The notes beneath the pieces are model-generated. The model was not told the DNA's origin and ran no database searches. It was given only the letters and a program-made list of their open reading frames with translations. Below, in pieces: positions 16,654 to 26,452 of a stretch of DNA of 64,000 nt. The position numbers were made by a program, and so were the translations under genes. Every line of letters begins with the position of its first letter. The first letter of the stretch is position 1. Origin of the DNA: JAGOTP01 sp964600845 (lineage in GTDB: Bacteria > Patescibacteriota > Patescibacteriia > 2-12-FULL-60-25); the NCBI GenBank assembly GCA_964600845.1, contig CAZRJW010000003.1:10040-74039 (forward strand), written 5' to 3'.

Positions 16654-19503
16654 ATGGGGTCACTTCTCCGCATCAAGAAGCGCGACGGACGGATCGTCGC
16701 CTTCGACACCGCTAAAATCACCCAGGCCCTCTTCAAAGCCTTCACCGCCATCCGGGGAGGGGTTGAAGCGACTGTGCTCGAACGCCTCACTCAGGACGTG
16801 GTCGCGGCTCTTGAGGCACGCGTTGGAGCAGACGGCGTCACCTCGATCGAAGAAGTACAAAATGTGGTTGAGCAGATGTTGATGCGTGACAGCTTCTTCG
16901 ATGTCGCAAAAGACTACATCCTCTATCGCTACGAACACGCCAAGATTCGCGAACAGGCGCCCCAGAGCTTCTCGATTTCCGTAGTCAAACGTGATGGCAA
17001 GGTAGAGAGCTTCTCGATTGAGAAGATCCGTAAAACGCTTGAATACGTTGCAAAAGACGCGGGTGCGATCATCGATATCGAGGCGATTGCCCAGCAATGC
17101 GCTCAGGATGTCTACGACGGCATGAAGACGTCTGATATCGCTCAAGCGCTGATCATGACGACACGTGCCTTTATTGAACGCGATCCTGCCTACTCCAAGA
17201 TGACGAGCCGCCTCTTGGCACACAAAGTCTACAAAGAAACCGCCGATCAGCACGTGGATTTCACCAAGTTGGACGAGGTCTATCGCGCCACCTTCATCAA
17301 AAACATCAAAACACTCGCCGGATTGAACAAGCTCGACGAACGCATGGTTCAGTTCGACTTGGAGCATCTTGCGACCGTCTTAAAGCCAGAACGCGATGAC
17401 CTGTTCCTCTTCCTTGGAATGCAGACCCTCGCGGACCGCTACTTCTTGAACCACCCAACGACAAAACAGGTTCTTGAAACACCTCAGGCCTTCTGGATGC
17501 GTGTCGCGATGGGCTTGGCGTTGAACGAAACACGTGGCCAACGTGACGAGACAGCAATTCGCTTCTACGAGCTCATCTCGACGTTGCGCTTCGTTCCCTC
17601 GACTCCAACCCTGTTCCACGCTGGAACTTCGCATCCTCAGCTCTCATCGTGTTACCTCACGACGGTCATGGATTCGCTCGATCACATCTTCAAGAGCCTC
17701 GCGGACAACGCACAGCTTTCGAAGTGGTCAGGGGGTCTCGGAAACGACTGGACCAACCTACGTGGAACCGGTTCACGCATCAAAGGAACGGGCGTCGACA
17801 GCCAAGGCATCATTCCATTCTTGAAAGTGGCGAACGATACCACCGCCGCCATCAACCGCTCTGGTCGTCGTCGTGGCGCTACCTGTGCCTACCTCGAAAC
17901 CTGGCACTACGATATCGAAGACTTTTTGGAGCTTCGCAAAAACACGGGTGACGAACGCCGCCGCACCCACGACATGGACACCGCCAACTGGATCCCAGAC
18001 TTGTTCATGAAGCGTGTACGCGACGATAAAGACTGGACGCTCTTCTCCCCTGACGAAGTACCAGACCTGCACCACATTTTTGGAAAAAAGTTTGAGACAC
18101 AATATGAACACTACGAACAGCTCGCAGCCGAGGGAAAAATTCGCTTGCACCGCAAAGTAAAAGCGCGCGATCTTTGGAAGAAGATGCTCGGCATGTTGTT
18201 CGAAACAGGTCACCCTTGGATTACTTGGAAAGATGCGTGTAACGTTCGCTCTCCTCAAGACCACGTTGGGGTCGTGCACAGCTCAAACCTCTGCACCGAA
18301 ATCACGCTCAACACCTCCGAGGAGGAAACGGCTGTCTGTAACTTGGGCTCGGTAAACATCGCTCGCCATATTCGTAACGGCAAACTCGATCTTGAGATGC
18401 TGAAGGAAACCGTGACGACCGCGATGCGTATGCTCGACAACGTTATTGACGTGAACTTCTATCCAACGATCGAAGCCAAGCGTTCGAACATGCGTCACCG
18501 CCCAGTCGGTCTCGGAATCATGGGTTTCCAAGATGCGCTCTACTTGCTCGATATCAGCTTCGCTTCGGAATCCTGCGTGAAGTTCGCCGACGAAAGCATG
18601 GAAGCCGTGTCCTACTACGCCATTCTCGCCTCAACCGAACTCGCCAAAGAACGCGATGTCTACGAATCCTACGAAGGTTCAAAGTGGTCCCGTGGCATTC
18701 TTCCGCTCGATACGATTGATCTCCTTGAGCAGGAACGCGGAGAACGGATCGACGTCTCCCGCACGACGACCCTCGACTGGTCGATCGTCCGTGCCGCGAT
18801 CAAAAAGCATGGCATGCGCAACTCAAACTGTTTGGCGATCGCTCCAACCGCGACGATCTCAAACATCTCTGGCTGCACACCATCGATCGAACCGATCTAC
18901 AAGAACTTGTACGTGAAAGCCAACCAGTTCGGAGACTTCATCGTCATCAACACCGCCTTGGTCGATGATCTGAAGAAGCTGAACATGTGGGATGACTCGA
19001 TGCTGAAGAAGCTCAAGTACTTCGACGGCAACATTGCTGCGATCGAAGAGGTTCCAGCCAACCTACGCGAGAAGTACAAGGAAACCTTCGATATTGAACC
19101 TCAGTGGCTGATCCGTGCCGCCGCCGCTCGTGGAAAGTGGATCGATCAGAGCCAATCGCTCAACATCTTCTACAAAGGCTCTTCCGGAAAAGAGATCAAT
19201 GACATGTACATGTTCGCCTGGGAGCTTGGTGTGAAGACCACTTACTACCTCCGCACACTCGCTGCGTCTCAGGTTGAGAAGTCGACGGTCAGTACTGCTG
19301 AATTTGGCTCGACCCACAAGCGCGCTGGAGCAAGCAAAGGCGCAGAAGCTGCCCCAGAGACAGTTCCTGCTCCAAGCGTAGCCGTAGCCGCTCCTGCCAA
19401 TCAACCCGCTACCAAATCTGTCCCTGTAGAAACAACCATCATCGATGGCAAAGAAATCAAACTGTGTAAGATTGCTGATCCAACTTGCGAAGCCTGCCAA
19501 TAA
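16654..19503 (+). CDS. nrdA: Class I ribonucleoside-diphosphate reductase, alpha subunit
   Basis: 949 residues. Two ATP-cone domains in tandem (about 4-95 and 107-195; KKRDGRIVAFD and VKRDGKVESFS) precede the ten-stranded barrel. Catalytic features: Cys333 in SSCYL, the Asn545-Cys547-Glu549 set in SSNLCTEI, and a C-terminal Cys pair (Cys945, Cys948) in the last five residues for re-reduction by thioredoxin-like proteins. A 60-residue Ala/Pro-rich linker separates the barrel from that tail. It converts ribonucleoside diphosphates to deoxy forms together with NrdB, whose gene starts 8 bases later. The double cone suggests dATP inhibition as well as ATP activation. Confidence 0.97.
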   Translation: MGSLLRIKKRDGRIVAFDTAKITQALFKAFTAIRGGVEATVLERLTQDVVAALEARVGADGVTSIEEVQNVVEQMLMRDSFFDVAKDYILYRYEHAKIREQAPQSFSISVVKRDGKVESFSIEKIRKTLEYVAKDAGAIIDIEAIAQQCAQDVYDGMKTSDIAQALIMTTRAFIERDPAYSKMTSRLLAHKVYKETADQHVDFTKLDEVYRATFIKNIKTLAGLNKLDERMVQFDLEHLATVLKPERDDLFLFLGMQTLADRYFLNHPTTKQVLETPQAFWMRVAMGLALNETRGQRDETAIRFYELISTLRFVPSTPTLFHAGTSHPQLSSCYLTTVMDSLDHIFKSLADNAQLSKWSGGLGNDWTNLRGTGSRIKGTGVDSQGIIPFLKVANDTTAAINRSGRRRGATCAYLETWHYDIEDFLELRKNTGDERRRTHDMDTANWIPDLFMKRVRDDKDWTLFSPDEVPDLHHIFGKKFETQYEHYEQLAAEGKIRLHRKVKARDLWKKMLGMLFETGHPWITWKDACNVRSPQDHVGVVHSSNLCTEITLNTSEEETAVCNLGSVNIARHIRNGKLDLEMLKETVTTAMRMLDNVIDVNFYPTIEAKRSNMRHRPVGLGIMGFQDALYLLDISFASESCVKFADESMEAVSYYAILASTELAKERDVYESYEGSKWSRGILPLDTIDLLEQERGERIDVSRTTTLDWSIVRAAIKKHGMRNSNCLAIAPTATISNISGCTPSIEPIYKNLYVKANQFGDFIVINTALVDDLKKLNMWDDSMLKKLKYFDGNIAAIEEVPANLREKYKETFDIEPQWLIRAAAARGKWIDQSQSLNIFYKGSSGKEINDMYMFAWELGVKTTYYLRTLAASQVEKSTVSTAEFGSTHKRAGASKGAEAAPETVPAPSVAVAAPANQPATKSVPVETTIIDGKEIKLCKIADPTCEACQ

Positions 19504-19511
19504 GGTTCTCT

Positions 19512-20546
19512 ATGCCCATCACTCTTACTTCCGATCGCGTCCACATCAACAACCGCCGTGTCATCAACGGCCTTGATGCCGACGTCGTACAGCTCTATCC
19601 CATGCGCCATACGTTCGCCTGGGATGCGTACAACGTCGGGAATGCCAACCACTGGCTCCCAACCGAGATCAACATGCAAAAAGACGTCGAGCAGTGGCGC
19701 TCTAAAGACGTCCTGACCGAAGACGAACGTTGCGCCTTCAAAACCGTGCTCGGCTTCTTCACGACAGCCGACTCGATCGCTGCCAACAACATCGTCCTTG
19801 CAACGTACAAACACATCACATCACCTGAATGCCGCTTGTACCTCCTTCGCCAAGCCTACGAAGAAGCGATTCACACCCACGCCTACCAGTACATCGTTGA
19901 GTCACTCGCCCTCGATGGTGGAGAGATCTTCAACATGTATCGCGAGGTCGAAAGCATCTACAACAAAGACAACTTCATCTTGGGTTTCAACGAGGGTATT
20001 TTTGATCCGCACTTCAAAACAGGAACGCTCGAACAGGACCAAAAGTTCCTCGAAAACATCATCGTGTTTTCGCTCATCATGGAAGGGATCTTCTTCTACA
20101 GTTCGTTCGCCGTAATCCTTGGCTTCAAGCGTCAGAACAAACTCGTTGGATCCGCCGAACAGATTGAGTACATCATGCGTGATGAATCCCAACACTTGAA
20201 CTTTGGCATCGAGATGGTGAACTCGATCAAGAAGGAACAGCCTGAGCTGTGGACACCTGAATTCCAAGCGCACATCATCGACCTTGTCCGTCGTGCAGCG
20301 GTACTCGAATACACGTTCGCCGACACAGCATTCCCAAAAGGAATTTTCGGAATGAACGCTGCCAGCTTCCGTCAGTACATTGAGTACATCGCGGATCGTC
20401 GTCTGGAACGCATTGGATTACCCGCTCAATTCAACGTCCCGAACCCGTTCCCCTGGATGAGTGAGACGATCGACTTGAGTAAAGAAAAAAACTTCTTCGA
20501 AACGCGCGTGACGGAGTACAAAGTTGGTGGAGCACTAGAGTGGTAG
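19512..20546 (+). CDS. nrdB: Class I ribonucleoside-diphosphate reductase, beta subunit
   Basis: 344 residues from the ATG at 19512, just after nrdA. The ferritin-like metal ligands can be traced: Asp in TTADSIAANN, Glu118 and His121 in EAIHTHAY, a Glu in MEGIFFYSSF, and Glu and His in RDESQHLNFG. Tyr125 sits where the radical tyrosine of E. coli R2 is found (E-x-x-H-x3-Y), so a tyrosyl-radical enzyme is expected rather than the tyrosine-less subclass. A strong terminator follows. Confidence 0.97.
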   Translation: MPITLTSDRVHINNRRVINGLDADVVQLYPMRHTFAWDAYNVGNANHWLPTEINMQKDVEQWRSKDVLTEDERCAFKTVLGFFTTADSIAANNIVLATYKHITSPECRLYLLRQAYEEAIHTHAYQYIVESLALDGGEIFNMYREVESIYNKDNFILGFNEGIFDPHFKTGTLEQDQKFLENIIVFSLIMEGIFFYSSFAVILGFKRQNKLVGSAEQIEYIMRDESQHLNFGIEMVNSIKKEQPELWTPEFQAHIIDLVRRAAVLEYTFADTAFPKGIFGMNAASFRQYIEYIADRRLERIGLPAQFNVPNPFPWMSETIDLSKEKNFFETRVTEYKVGGALEW

Positions 20547-20564
20547 ACCGATAGACAAAAAACA

Positions 20565-20604
20565 CATACGGCCCTCCCTAAGCATGGGGGCCGTATGTTT
20601 TTTA
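20565..20604 (+). terminator. Rho-independent terminator of nrdAB
   Basis: Eleven-base stem (20565-20575 with 20588-20598), followed by six T. Confidence 0.92.
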
Positions 20605-20697
20605 TTTCCTGTGTTTTTTCACCTAAATAGCACGAGAACCCTGGGCGGAGCAGCCGCAGGGTTCGTACCAGTAGAGCAGACGCGCTCCACCTATTCT

Positions 20698-21237
20698 TCA
20701 GAGGAGGACACCGTTCCTTTCAATCGCCCGTTCGAACAGCCCTCCCAGGCTTTCGTTATCGGGCCTTGGGGTGGCTGTAGCAGTGAGCCTCTGCTTTGCG
20801 GAAAAAGCAGGCTGCTCCCACGTGAGCGTATCCTTCAGGCTCCGAGATCCGGGCGGCGAAGGTGGAGATGGAGGTGGAGGTGGAGGTGGAGGCGCAACAA
20901 CCTCGCGCACGACCGATGAGCGCAGTTCGAGAACCAGAGAGATCGTCTCCCCGATGAGGAGGACGGCCCGCGCTGGATCCGAGGGATACCCCTCGAGAAG
21001 AAGGGGCACACGAATGTCATCGAGCACATAGGTGAGCTCTTCGACGACTTCTCCGTGAGGAGACGATGGAACACGTCGCACGCAGGTGAGCCGGAGAGGC
21101 CGCTTACGGATCTCCAGAGCATCTACAAACCAACGCGCCCTACACTTCTCGGCAGCATGCCGACCGAGGAGTCGCTCCAACGTAGGAACGATCCGCTTCC
21201 CACCGAGCAGAACCTCTCTATACACTCCCTGACTCAT
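20698..21237 (-). CDS. Hypothetical protein with polyproline linker, G+C-rich orphan gene
   Basis: 179 residues from the ATG at 21237, chosen for a GGGAGAG about nine bases upstream. The N-terminal 110 residues are a mixed alpha/beta domain I do not recognise. A run of eight prolines plus SPPSPP (encoded by a GGTGGA-type tandem repeat near 20862-20900) links it to a 45-residue tail. The first part could fold alone. It has its own promoter; convergent with nrdAB. Confidence 0.65.
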   Translation of the reverse strand: MSQGVYREVLLGGKRIVPTLERLLGRHAAEKCRARWFVDALEIRKRPLRLTCVRRVPSSPHGEVVEELTYVLDDIRVPLLLEGYPSDPARAVLLIGETISLVLELRSSVVREVVAPPPPPPPPSPPSPPGSRSLKDTLTWEQPAFSAKQRLTATATPRPDNESLGGLFERAIERNGVLL

Positions 21238-21318
21238 CGCCAAATGCTCTCCCTTCATTCAGAAAAACGGGTTGCTCTTCATCGTAGGCAAGACGAGGCA
21301 AGCCATACGAGAGACCGT

Positions 21319-21347
21319 AGTGTATCAAATTCCTTCACTTTTTTCAA
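21319..21347 (-). promoter_or_regulatory. Promoter of the 20698-21237 gene
   Basis: TTGAAA (21342-21347), 17-base spacer, TACACT (21319-21324) on the minus strand. It overlaps the last codons of the 21325-21501 ORF. Confidence 0.65.
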
Positions 21348-21501
21348 TCTTTAACCGAAGATTGCGCTGGATCGAATCTGCCTCCGCCTGATCTTCAAGT
21401 TGGAGTGAGCGGCGTTCAAGGGTAGCTGAACGGTCCTCAAGCCCGAGCAGTTCCTCCGTAAGCTCCTTCATGCGCTTTGTGAAATCATCAAAAGAAAGCA
21501 T
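21325..21501 (-). CDS. Small coiled-coil protein (58 aa)
   Basis: ATG at 21501, three bases after the stop of the 21505-22506 gene, so the two form an operon. The product is a single charged helix with regular Leu spacing (MKELTEELLGLEDRSATLER), a likely coiled coil, and may pair with the coiled-coil protein before it. Too short for a family call. Confidence 0.6.
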   Translation of the reverse strand: MLSFDDFTKRMKELTEELLGLEDRSATLERRSLQLEDQAEADSIQRNLRLKIEKSEGI

Positions 21502-21504
21502 ATA

Positions 21505-22506
21505 TCAGTTCACTGAACGAGGATTTGTTTGAGCAGCCGTTTCTGCCCCTGCCATGCGTCGCCAGATATTTTGTTGAGCTGCCGGGACTGCCTCTTGGTG
21601 AGCGCGCTCAGCGGCTTGAAGGGTTTGTTCCTGCGTTCTTATTTGAGCGCTGGCCGATTCTAGATCTGTCACATTCGCGGTCAACGCTTCGCGCAAGCCA
21701 GAACGGTACTGGGCGATGCTGTTCAGCTCTTTTCCAATCGCTTCAAGCTGCGGCTGCCCCGCTTGGACATATTGGTCCACCTGGTTCATCCAGCCCTTTG
21801 CTTCAGAGTAGCGTTGTAAAAATTCTGCATACTCAGGTTTCATGTTCCCCTCTTTGTCCATCGCCAAAGGTAAGTACATCGCTGTCTTCTCTGTCCACTC
21901 TTGGAGCTCTGCTCGTTTGGCTGCATACACTGCCGTTCGTTCGGCAGCCTGTGCCTCCAGTGCCGCCTTTTGTGCGGCAAGCTGCGCCTCATGGGGACCT
22001 TCCTGCGCTTCAAATGCGTCTAATCGCGCCTGGAGCGCTGGGCGCTCCGCCCTCAATACCTGTTCACGCGCCTGAAGTCCCTTGATCGCTTCAGACGCTG
22101 TTTTTATGTCAGACGCGGCTTCGGTCACCTGTTTGATCGGCTGGTACTCCGCCTGCAAACGCTGCTTCATCGCATTCAGCTCCGTACGCCTAGCGTTAAT
22201 CGCATCACGCTCGGCAAGGACGGCTCGATATTCTGCTTGAACTGTGGCGGAAGATTCGTGACTTTGGAACGCAATGACTTTATTGAGACGCTCATCAACA
22301 GCCGCAATCCGCGCCTCTACGACACTCGATTGCTGATCATAGTGATTCGACCAGGCTGTTGCGCGCTCTGCTTCCGACTTGATCGTCTCCATGGCTTCAA
22401 CCGCCGTCTTTGGACGCTCGGCCGCAGCGGGCCGCTGGGCATGCTCCACTTTCTGTTGCGATTGAGAAGGATATTTTCCTGTTTGTTGCTCAAAGGCCGA
22501 TGGCAT
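21505..22506 (-). CDS. Coiled-coil hypothetical protein
   Basis: About 333 residues. It is almost entirely helical and rich in Ala, Glu and Gln, with long heptad stretches (about 35-175 and 240-310). No membrane segment or known domain. The upstream extension to 22629 is unlike the rest and contains the gyrA terminator, so the ATG at 22506 is used. The position after gyrA may be incidental. A structural or partition-related role is possible but not shown. Confidence 0.75.
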   Translation of the reverse strand: MPSAFEQQTGKYPSQSQQKVEHAQRPAAAERPKTAVEAMETIKSEAERATAWSNHYDQQSSVVEARIAAVDERLNKVIAFQSHESSATVQAEYRAVLAERDAINARRTELNAMKQRLQAEYQPIKQVTEAASDIKTASEAIKGLQAREQVLRAERPALQARLDAFEAQEGPHEAQLAAQKAALEAQAAERTAVYAAKRAELQEWTEKTAMYLPLAMDKEGNMKPEYAEFLQRYSEAKGWMNQVDQYVQAGQPQLEAIGKELNSIAQYRSGLREALTANVTDLESASAQIRTQEQTLQAAERAHQEAVPAAQQNIWRRMAGAETAAQTNPRSVN

Positions 22507-22530
22507 GAAGGAATAATACCATGCAAACAA

Positions 22531-22558
22531 AAAATACCTCTCCGAAGAGAGGTATTTT
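22531..22558 (-). terminator. Terminator of gyrA
   Basis: Perfect 12-base stem (22531-22542 with 22547-22558), CGAA loop, T-run on the minus strand. Confidence 0.9.
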
Positions 22559-22597
22559 GTCCGAGGGTCCTTCGGGAGAGACCGATCTTTCCTCGTA

Positions 22598-25096
22598 TTA
22601 TTCTGCTTCTTCAGCAGGCATCGTATCAAGCAGAACGAATGTCACTGTACTCAACGTATCCCCTTCTTCCTTAAAGCGCATGATGCGAACGCCTTGCGTG
22701 TCACGACCGAGTAATGGTGTTTTCTTGAATGGCGTACGAACTACGATTCCCTTCTTTGAGATGAGCACGATATCGCGTTCATCGTCAGCGCTCGAGATAT
22801 AGGCTCCGACTACGCCGCCTGTCTTATCCGTCACACGAGCGGTCCGAATCCCACTTCCGCCACGACCTTGGGTCTTGTATTCCGCCACGTCCGTGCGCTT
22901 TCCCATGCCGTTCGCGGTGACAACGAACAGAGCAAGCTTTCCTTTGTCGGCCAAAGTTGGATTAATCACATCCATACCAATAACTTCATCTTTGTCATGT
23001 AAGCGGATTCCACGGACACCGGCTGCGGTGCGGCCCATGGCACGGACATCCGCCTCGGAGAAGCGAATGGACTGCCCCTGACGAGTCACGAGCGAAATAT
23101 CGTCCCCACCTGAGGAAGGCTTCACCCAGATCAGATCGTCACCCTCGTCTAAGCCGATCGCGATCAAGCCGCTGCGACGCACATTGGCGAACTCTTCGAG
23201 TGAGCACTTTTTGATCGTTCCGCGCTTCGTGACCATCACAAGGTATTTTTCCCCCTCGATATCGTCCATCGGAAGCGTCACCGTCACCGTTTCGCCTGGA
23301 GCCAGCTGCAAGAAGTTCACGATCGCTTGCCCCTTCGACGTGCGGCTTCCTTCTGGAACTTCATAAGCCTTCAAGCGGAAGACGCGACCACGACTCGTGA
23401 AGAACATGATATCCGTGTGCGTGTTGGTCGTGATCATCTGCGAGACCATGTCATCTTCCTTGGTTGCGAGTCCTACAACCCCTTTTCCGCCGCGATGCTG
23501 GGTGCGGAAGGTATCCGGTGGCAACCGCTTGACGTAGCCGTCGGAGGTCAGCAAGACGATCGTCTCTTCCTGAGGAATCAAATCCTCCATCGAGAATTCA
23601 CCCAACGCATGTGGAACAAGCGTTGTGCGGCGTTCATCGCCATACTTCCCCTTAATCTCCAATACTTCTGCTTTAATGATGTCGCGCATGCGCTTTTCGG
23701 ACTTCAAAATAGCCTCGAGCTCTGCAATCAACTTCATTTTTTCGTCGTATTCTTGTTCGACGCGCAAACGTTCAAGGTTCGCCAACGCCTGCAAGCGCAT
23801 TTCCAAAATCGCGATCGATTGAAGTTCAGACAATCGGAACTTCGTCATCAAATTCACGCGCGCTTCGTCTTTGTCCTTCGACTTTTTGATGGTCGCGATG
23901 ATCTCATCGATCTGAAGCAGCGCGATGCGCAACCCTTCCAAAATATGCGCGCGCTCCTGGGCACGCGTGAGGTCGTACTGCGTGCGACGACGAACAACCA
24001 CCTGACGATGCTTCACGTATTCTTCCAAAATATTCTTGACCGTCAACACACGTGGCTGGATCCCATCGATCAAAGCCAACATGTTCACGTGGAACGTATC
24101 TTGCAGCTGCGTCAGCTTGAAGAGTTGGTTCAAGACCTTCTTGGGGTAGGCGTCTTTCTTTAATTCCACCACGATGCGGATCCCCTCTTTGTTCGATTCA
24201 TCACGCAAATCACGGATACCTTCAACCTTCTTTTCATTAACCAAGTCCGCAATTTTTTCGAGCAAGGTTGCCTTGTTCACCTGATACGGGATCTCCGTTA
24301 CCAAAATACGGAATTGTCCGTTCTTCATTTCTTCAATCTCCGTCTTGGCACGCATCACAATTCCGCCACGACCAGTCGTATAGGCAATGCGAATGGCCTC
24401 ACGGTCGTAAATGATTCCACCCGTTGGGAAATCAGGACCGGAAAGATGCACCATGAGCTCATCAATCGAAATTTCTGGATTTTCCAAAATCGCAGCGGCA
24501 GCATTACACAGCTCTGTGAGGTTGTGCGGAGGAATATTCGTCGCCATTCCAACGGCAATTCCAAGCGTTCCGTTCAAGAGCAGGTTTGGCAGTTTGGCTG
24601 GCAAGACGCTTGGTTCTTTGTTTGATCCATCGTAGTTGCCACGGAAATCAACCGTATCCTTGTCGATATCGACTAACAATTCTTCCGAAATCGAACGCAG
24701 CTTAGCTTCGGTATAACGATAGGCAGCAGGACTGTCTCCATCGATCGAACCGAAGTTTCCTTGGCCATGAACGAGCGGATACCGCATCGAGAAGTCCTGA
24801 ACCAAACGGGCCAAGGCGTCATACACCGACAAGTCGCCGTGTGGGTGATACTTCGCGAGCACGTCTCCAACCACCGTGGCACATTTCTTGAAACGGGCAC
24901 CGGAACGCAGACCGGTCGACCACATGGAATACAAAATGCGGCGGTGCACGGGCTTCAAGCCGTCACGAACGTCAGGCAATGCACGGTCCACAATGACCGA
25001 CATGGCGTAGCTCAAGAACGATTGCTGGATTTCCTCAACGAGTGGCGAGGAATCAACGCGTCCAATGGAGGTTGGGAGTGGAATTTCGTCTGGCAT
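22598..25096 (-). CDS. gyrA: DNA gyrase subunit A
   Basis: 832 residues. The breakage-reunion domain holds the catalytic Tyr128 in AAYRYTE. The C-terminal DNA-wrapping propeller carries the GyrA box QHRGGKG, which marks gyrase rather than topoisomerase IV, and repeats of the VxLxTRxG type. The quinolone region reads AKYHPHGDLSVYD: Leu89 stands where E. coli has Ser83, and Asp93 equals Asp87. It is transcribed alone, ending at the hairpin at 22531-22558; gyrB is not in the window. Confidence 0.97.
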   Translation of the reverse strand: MPDEIPLPTSIGRVDSSPLVEEIQQSFLSYAMSVIVDRALPDVRDGLKPVHRRILYSMWSTGLRSGARFKKCATVVGDVLAKYHPHGDLSVYDALARLVQDFSMRYPLVHGQGNFGSIDGDSPAAYRYTEAKLRSISEELLVDIDKDTVDFRGNYDGSNKEPSVLPAKLPNLLLNGTLGIAVGMATNIPPHNLTELCNAAAAILENPEISIDELMVHLSGPDFPTGGIIYDREAIRIAYTTGRGGIVMRAKTEIEEMKNGQFRILVTEIPYQVNKATLLEKIADLVNEKKVEGIRDLRDESNKEGIRIVVELKKDAYPKKVLNQLFKLTQLQDTFHVNMLALIDGIQPRVLTVKNILEEYVKHRQVVVRRRTQYDLTRAQERAHILEGLRIALLQIDEIIATIKKSKDKDEARVNLMTKFRLSELQSIAILEMRLQALANLERLRVEQEYDEKMKLIAELEAILKSEKRMRDIIKAEVLEIKGKYGDERRTTLVPHALGEFSMEDLIPQEETIVLLTSDGYVKRLPPDTFRTQHRGGKGVVGLATKEDDMVSQMITTNTHTDIMFFTSRGRVFRLKAYEVPEGSRTSKGQAIVNFLQLAPGETVTVTLPMDDIEGEKYLVMVTKRGTIKKCSLEEFANVRRSGLIAIGLDEGDDLIWVKPSSGGDDISLVTRQGQSIRFSEADVRAMGRTAAGVRGIRLHDKDEVIGMDVINPTLADKGKLALFVVTANGMGKRTDVAEYKTQGRGGSGIRTARVTDKTGGVVGAYISSADDERDIVLISKKGIVVRTPFKKTPLLGRDTQGVRIMRFKEEGDTLSTVTFVLLDTMPAEEAE

Positions 25097-25123
25097 AGGA
25101 AGTTCGGAGGACGAGAGTGAAGA

Positions 25124-25597
25124 TCAACGAAGAGAATCAGTGGAAGAAGGAGAAGTAAGTGGAAGAAGAAGGCGTCGTTCCGTTGTAGTTGTGAATCCGT
25201 TTTCAGCAGGCGTGGAAGACGTGGAACTTTGAGGAACGAAGCGGACTGTTGAACTTGGCGTAACGACCGCTGCAGGGAAAGGCACAATCGGTTCCGGCGG
25301 AGCGAAGAAGTCTGGCAGATACCACCAGGCGACGAAGATCAGGATGCAGGTAGCGATGACTGCGACCATCCCGGTCGCCCCAAACGTCGATTGATGACGT
25401 TCGGCTCGAGCTTGCGTGTGCTGTTGAATCAGTCGTTGCTTGTGATCGAGCGGAAGCTCTTGCGCCACTTCCTCCACCTTTTTCACCGGCTTCACCGATT
25501 TTTTCGGTCGGTGGGTCAGGTTCCGAATAGAACGCGGTCGATCGCTCGACCCCGAACGGCGAGGCGGCGGCGAAGCAGTAGAGCGAGTGCGTGGCAT
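25124..25597 (-). CDS. Single-pass membrane protein, hypothetical
   Basis: About 157 residues: an Arg/Pro/Ser-rich basic N-terminus (1-70, likely cytosolic), one transmembrane helix (about 77-95; VIATCILIFVAWWYLPDFF) and a Thr/Ser/Pro-rich outer part. It lies 27 bases upstream of gyrA on the same strand. No domain recognised. The disordered ends suggest an envelope protein of low conservation. Confidence 0.65.
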   Translation of the reverse strand: MPRTRSTASPPPRRSGSSDRPRSIRNLTHRPKKSVKPVKKVEEVAQELPLDHKQRLIQQHTQARAERHQSTFGATGMVAVIATCILIFVAWWYLPDFFAPPEPIVPFPAAVVTPSSTVRFVPQSSTSSTPAENGFTTTTERRLLLPLTSPSSTDSLR

Positions 25598-25648
25598 AGA
25601 GGAAAGGGGCAAGAGGAAAAGAGCGACCAGCGATTACACAGATACAAT

Positions 25649-26290
25649 CTAGGACCGCTCGAGGACCTGAACGACCAATTCTTCTGCCGGGAGATCCTTG
25701 CGAGCCAACTTCAACTTATTTGCATCCAAACGCTTCCCCCCAACTTCTTTACAGAAGAGATCAACCGAGGCCAATGGAACCGTCATCCCCTCTGTCTCAT
25801 AGGCAAGAGGAACAACAATCCGTGGCTCAAGCACCTTCACAATCTCCGCCGCTTTCTTGGCGTCGAGGTATGCCCCACCCCCGACAGGGATAAGCAGAAT
25901 ATCGATGTTCTCAAGACGGGCCAGCATTTCTTCAGACGGAGCTTTCGTAATGCCTCCGATGAATCCGATCGACATCCCTTCGATCTCGAAACGGTACATG
26001 AGCGGAAGTGGATGCTTCTGCCCCTCTTCTTGCAAGGTCGTTCCAAACACAAATACCCCCTGGACTTCATACTCGCCTGGGTCGGCGATCAGAAAAGGGG
26101 TGCTCTTGAGCGCATCTAACGCAAACAACTCATGGTTTTGGTGCGACAGGACCAACACGTTTGGCTCAAGGGTTCGTGGAAAACGAAGCCCCGTGTCGGA
26201 TCCATACGGATCGGTGAGCAACGTACAAGACACATCGCCTAAAGACGATTCAATTCGGACGGAAGTAAGGCCATGCCAATACAGGTGCAT
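25649..26290 (-). CDS. MBL-fold hydrolase-like protein (UPF0173/UlaG type)
   Basis: 213 residues. It starts with the MHLYWHGLTSVRIE beta strand of this family and shows TDPYG, LVLSHQNHELFAL, DPGEYEVQGV, GFIGGI and IPVGGGAYLDAKKAAEIV. The usual metal motif HxHxDH is reduced to SHQNHE, so metal binding may be altered. Relatives include predicted metal-dependent hydrolases of unknown substrate. It has no link to the ComEC gene, which lacks its own MBL domain. Confidence 0.82.
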   Translation of the reverse strand: MHLYWHGLTSVRIESSLGDVSCTLLTDPYGSDTGLRFPRTLEPNVLVLSHQNHELFALDALKSTPFLIADPGEYEVQGVFVFGTTLQEEGQKHPLPLMYRFEIEGMSIGFIGGITKAPSEEMLARLENIDILLIPVGGGAYLDAKKAAEIVKVLEPRIVVPLAYETEGMTVPLASVDLFCKEVGGKRLDANKLKLARKDLPAEELVVQVLERS

Positions 26291-26382
26291 ACGTGAAAAA
26301 ATGATCCAAAATAACGAAGAAATCGTATCAGGCGAGCATCAACTTCACAAGGTAGTTTTGTGCATTTTTCTCGTGCCTCGAA

Positions 26383-26445
26383 GGACATCCGAAGATGTCC
26401 GTCAAGGTTCGGTGGGGAGGGTAGCGGAGCGCCGCCACCCTCCCC
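26383..26445 (-). terminator. Double-hairpin terminator of the 26453-27025 gene
   Basis: A G+C-rich hairpin (26414-26445, nine plus four base pairs) directly after the stop, then a second hairpin (GGACATC/GATGTCC, 26383-26400), with a T-run (minus strand) about ten bases later. Confidence 0.7.
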
Positions 26446-26452
26446 CGAAGCA

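Noticed and set aside
20862..20900. Tandem GGTGGA repeat as a minisatellite
   Set aside because: It is the coding sequence for the polyproline linker of the minus-strand gene and is in frame throughout.
25649..26290. Missing MBL domain of ComEC encoded separately
   Set aside because: This protein belongs to the UPF0173/UlaG type rather than the ComEC-associated type, and the gene is 22 kb away.
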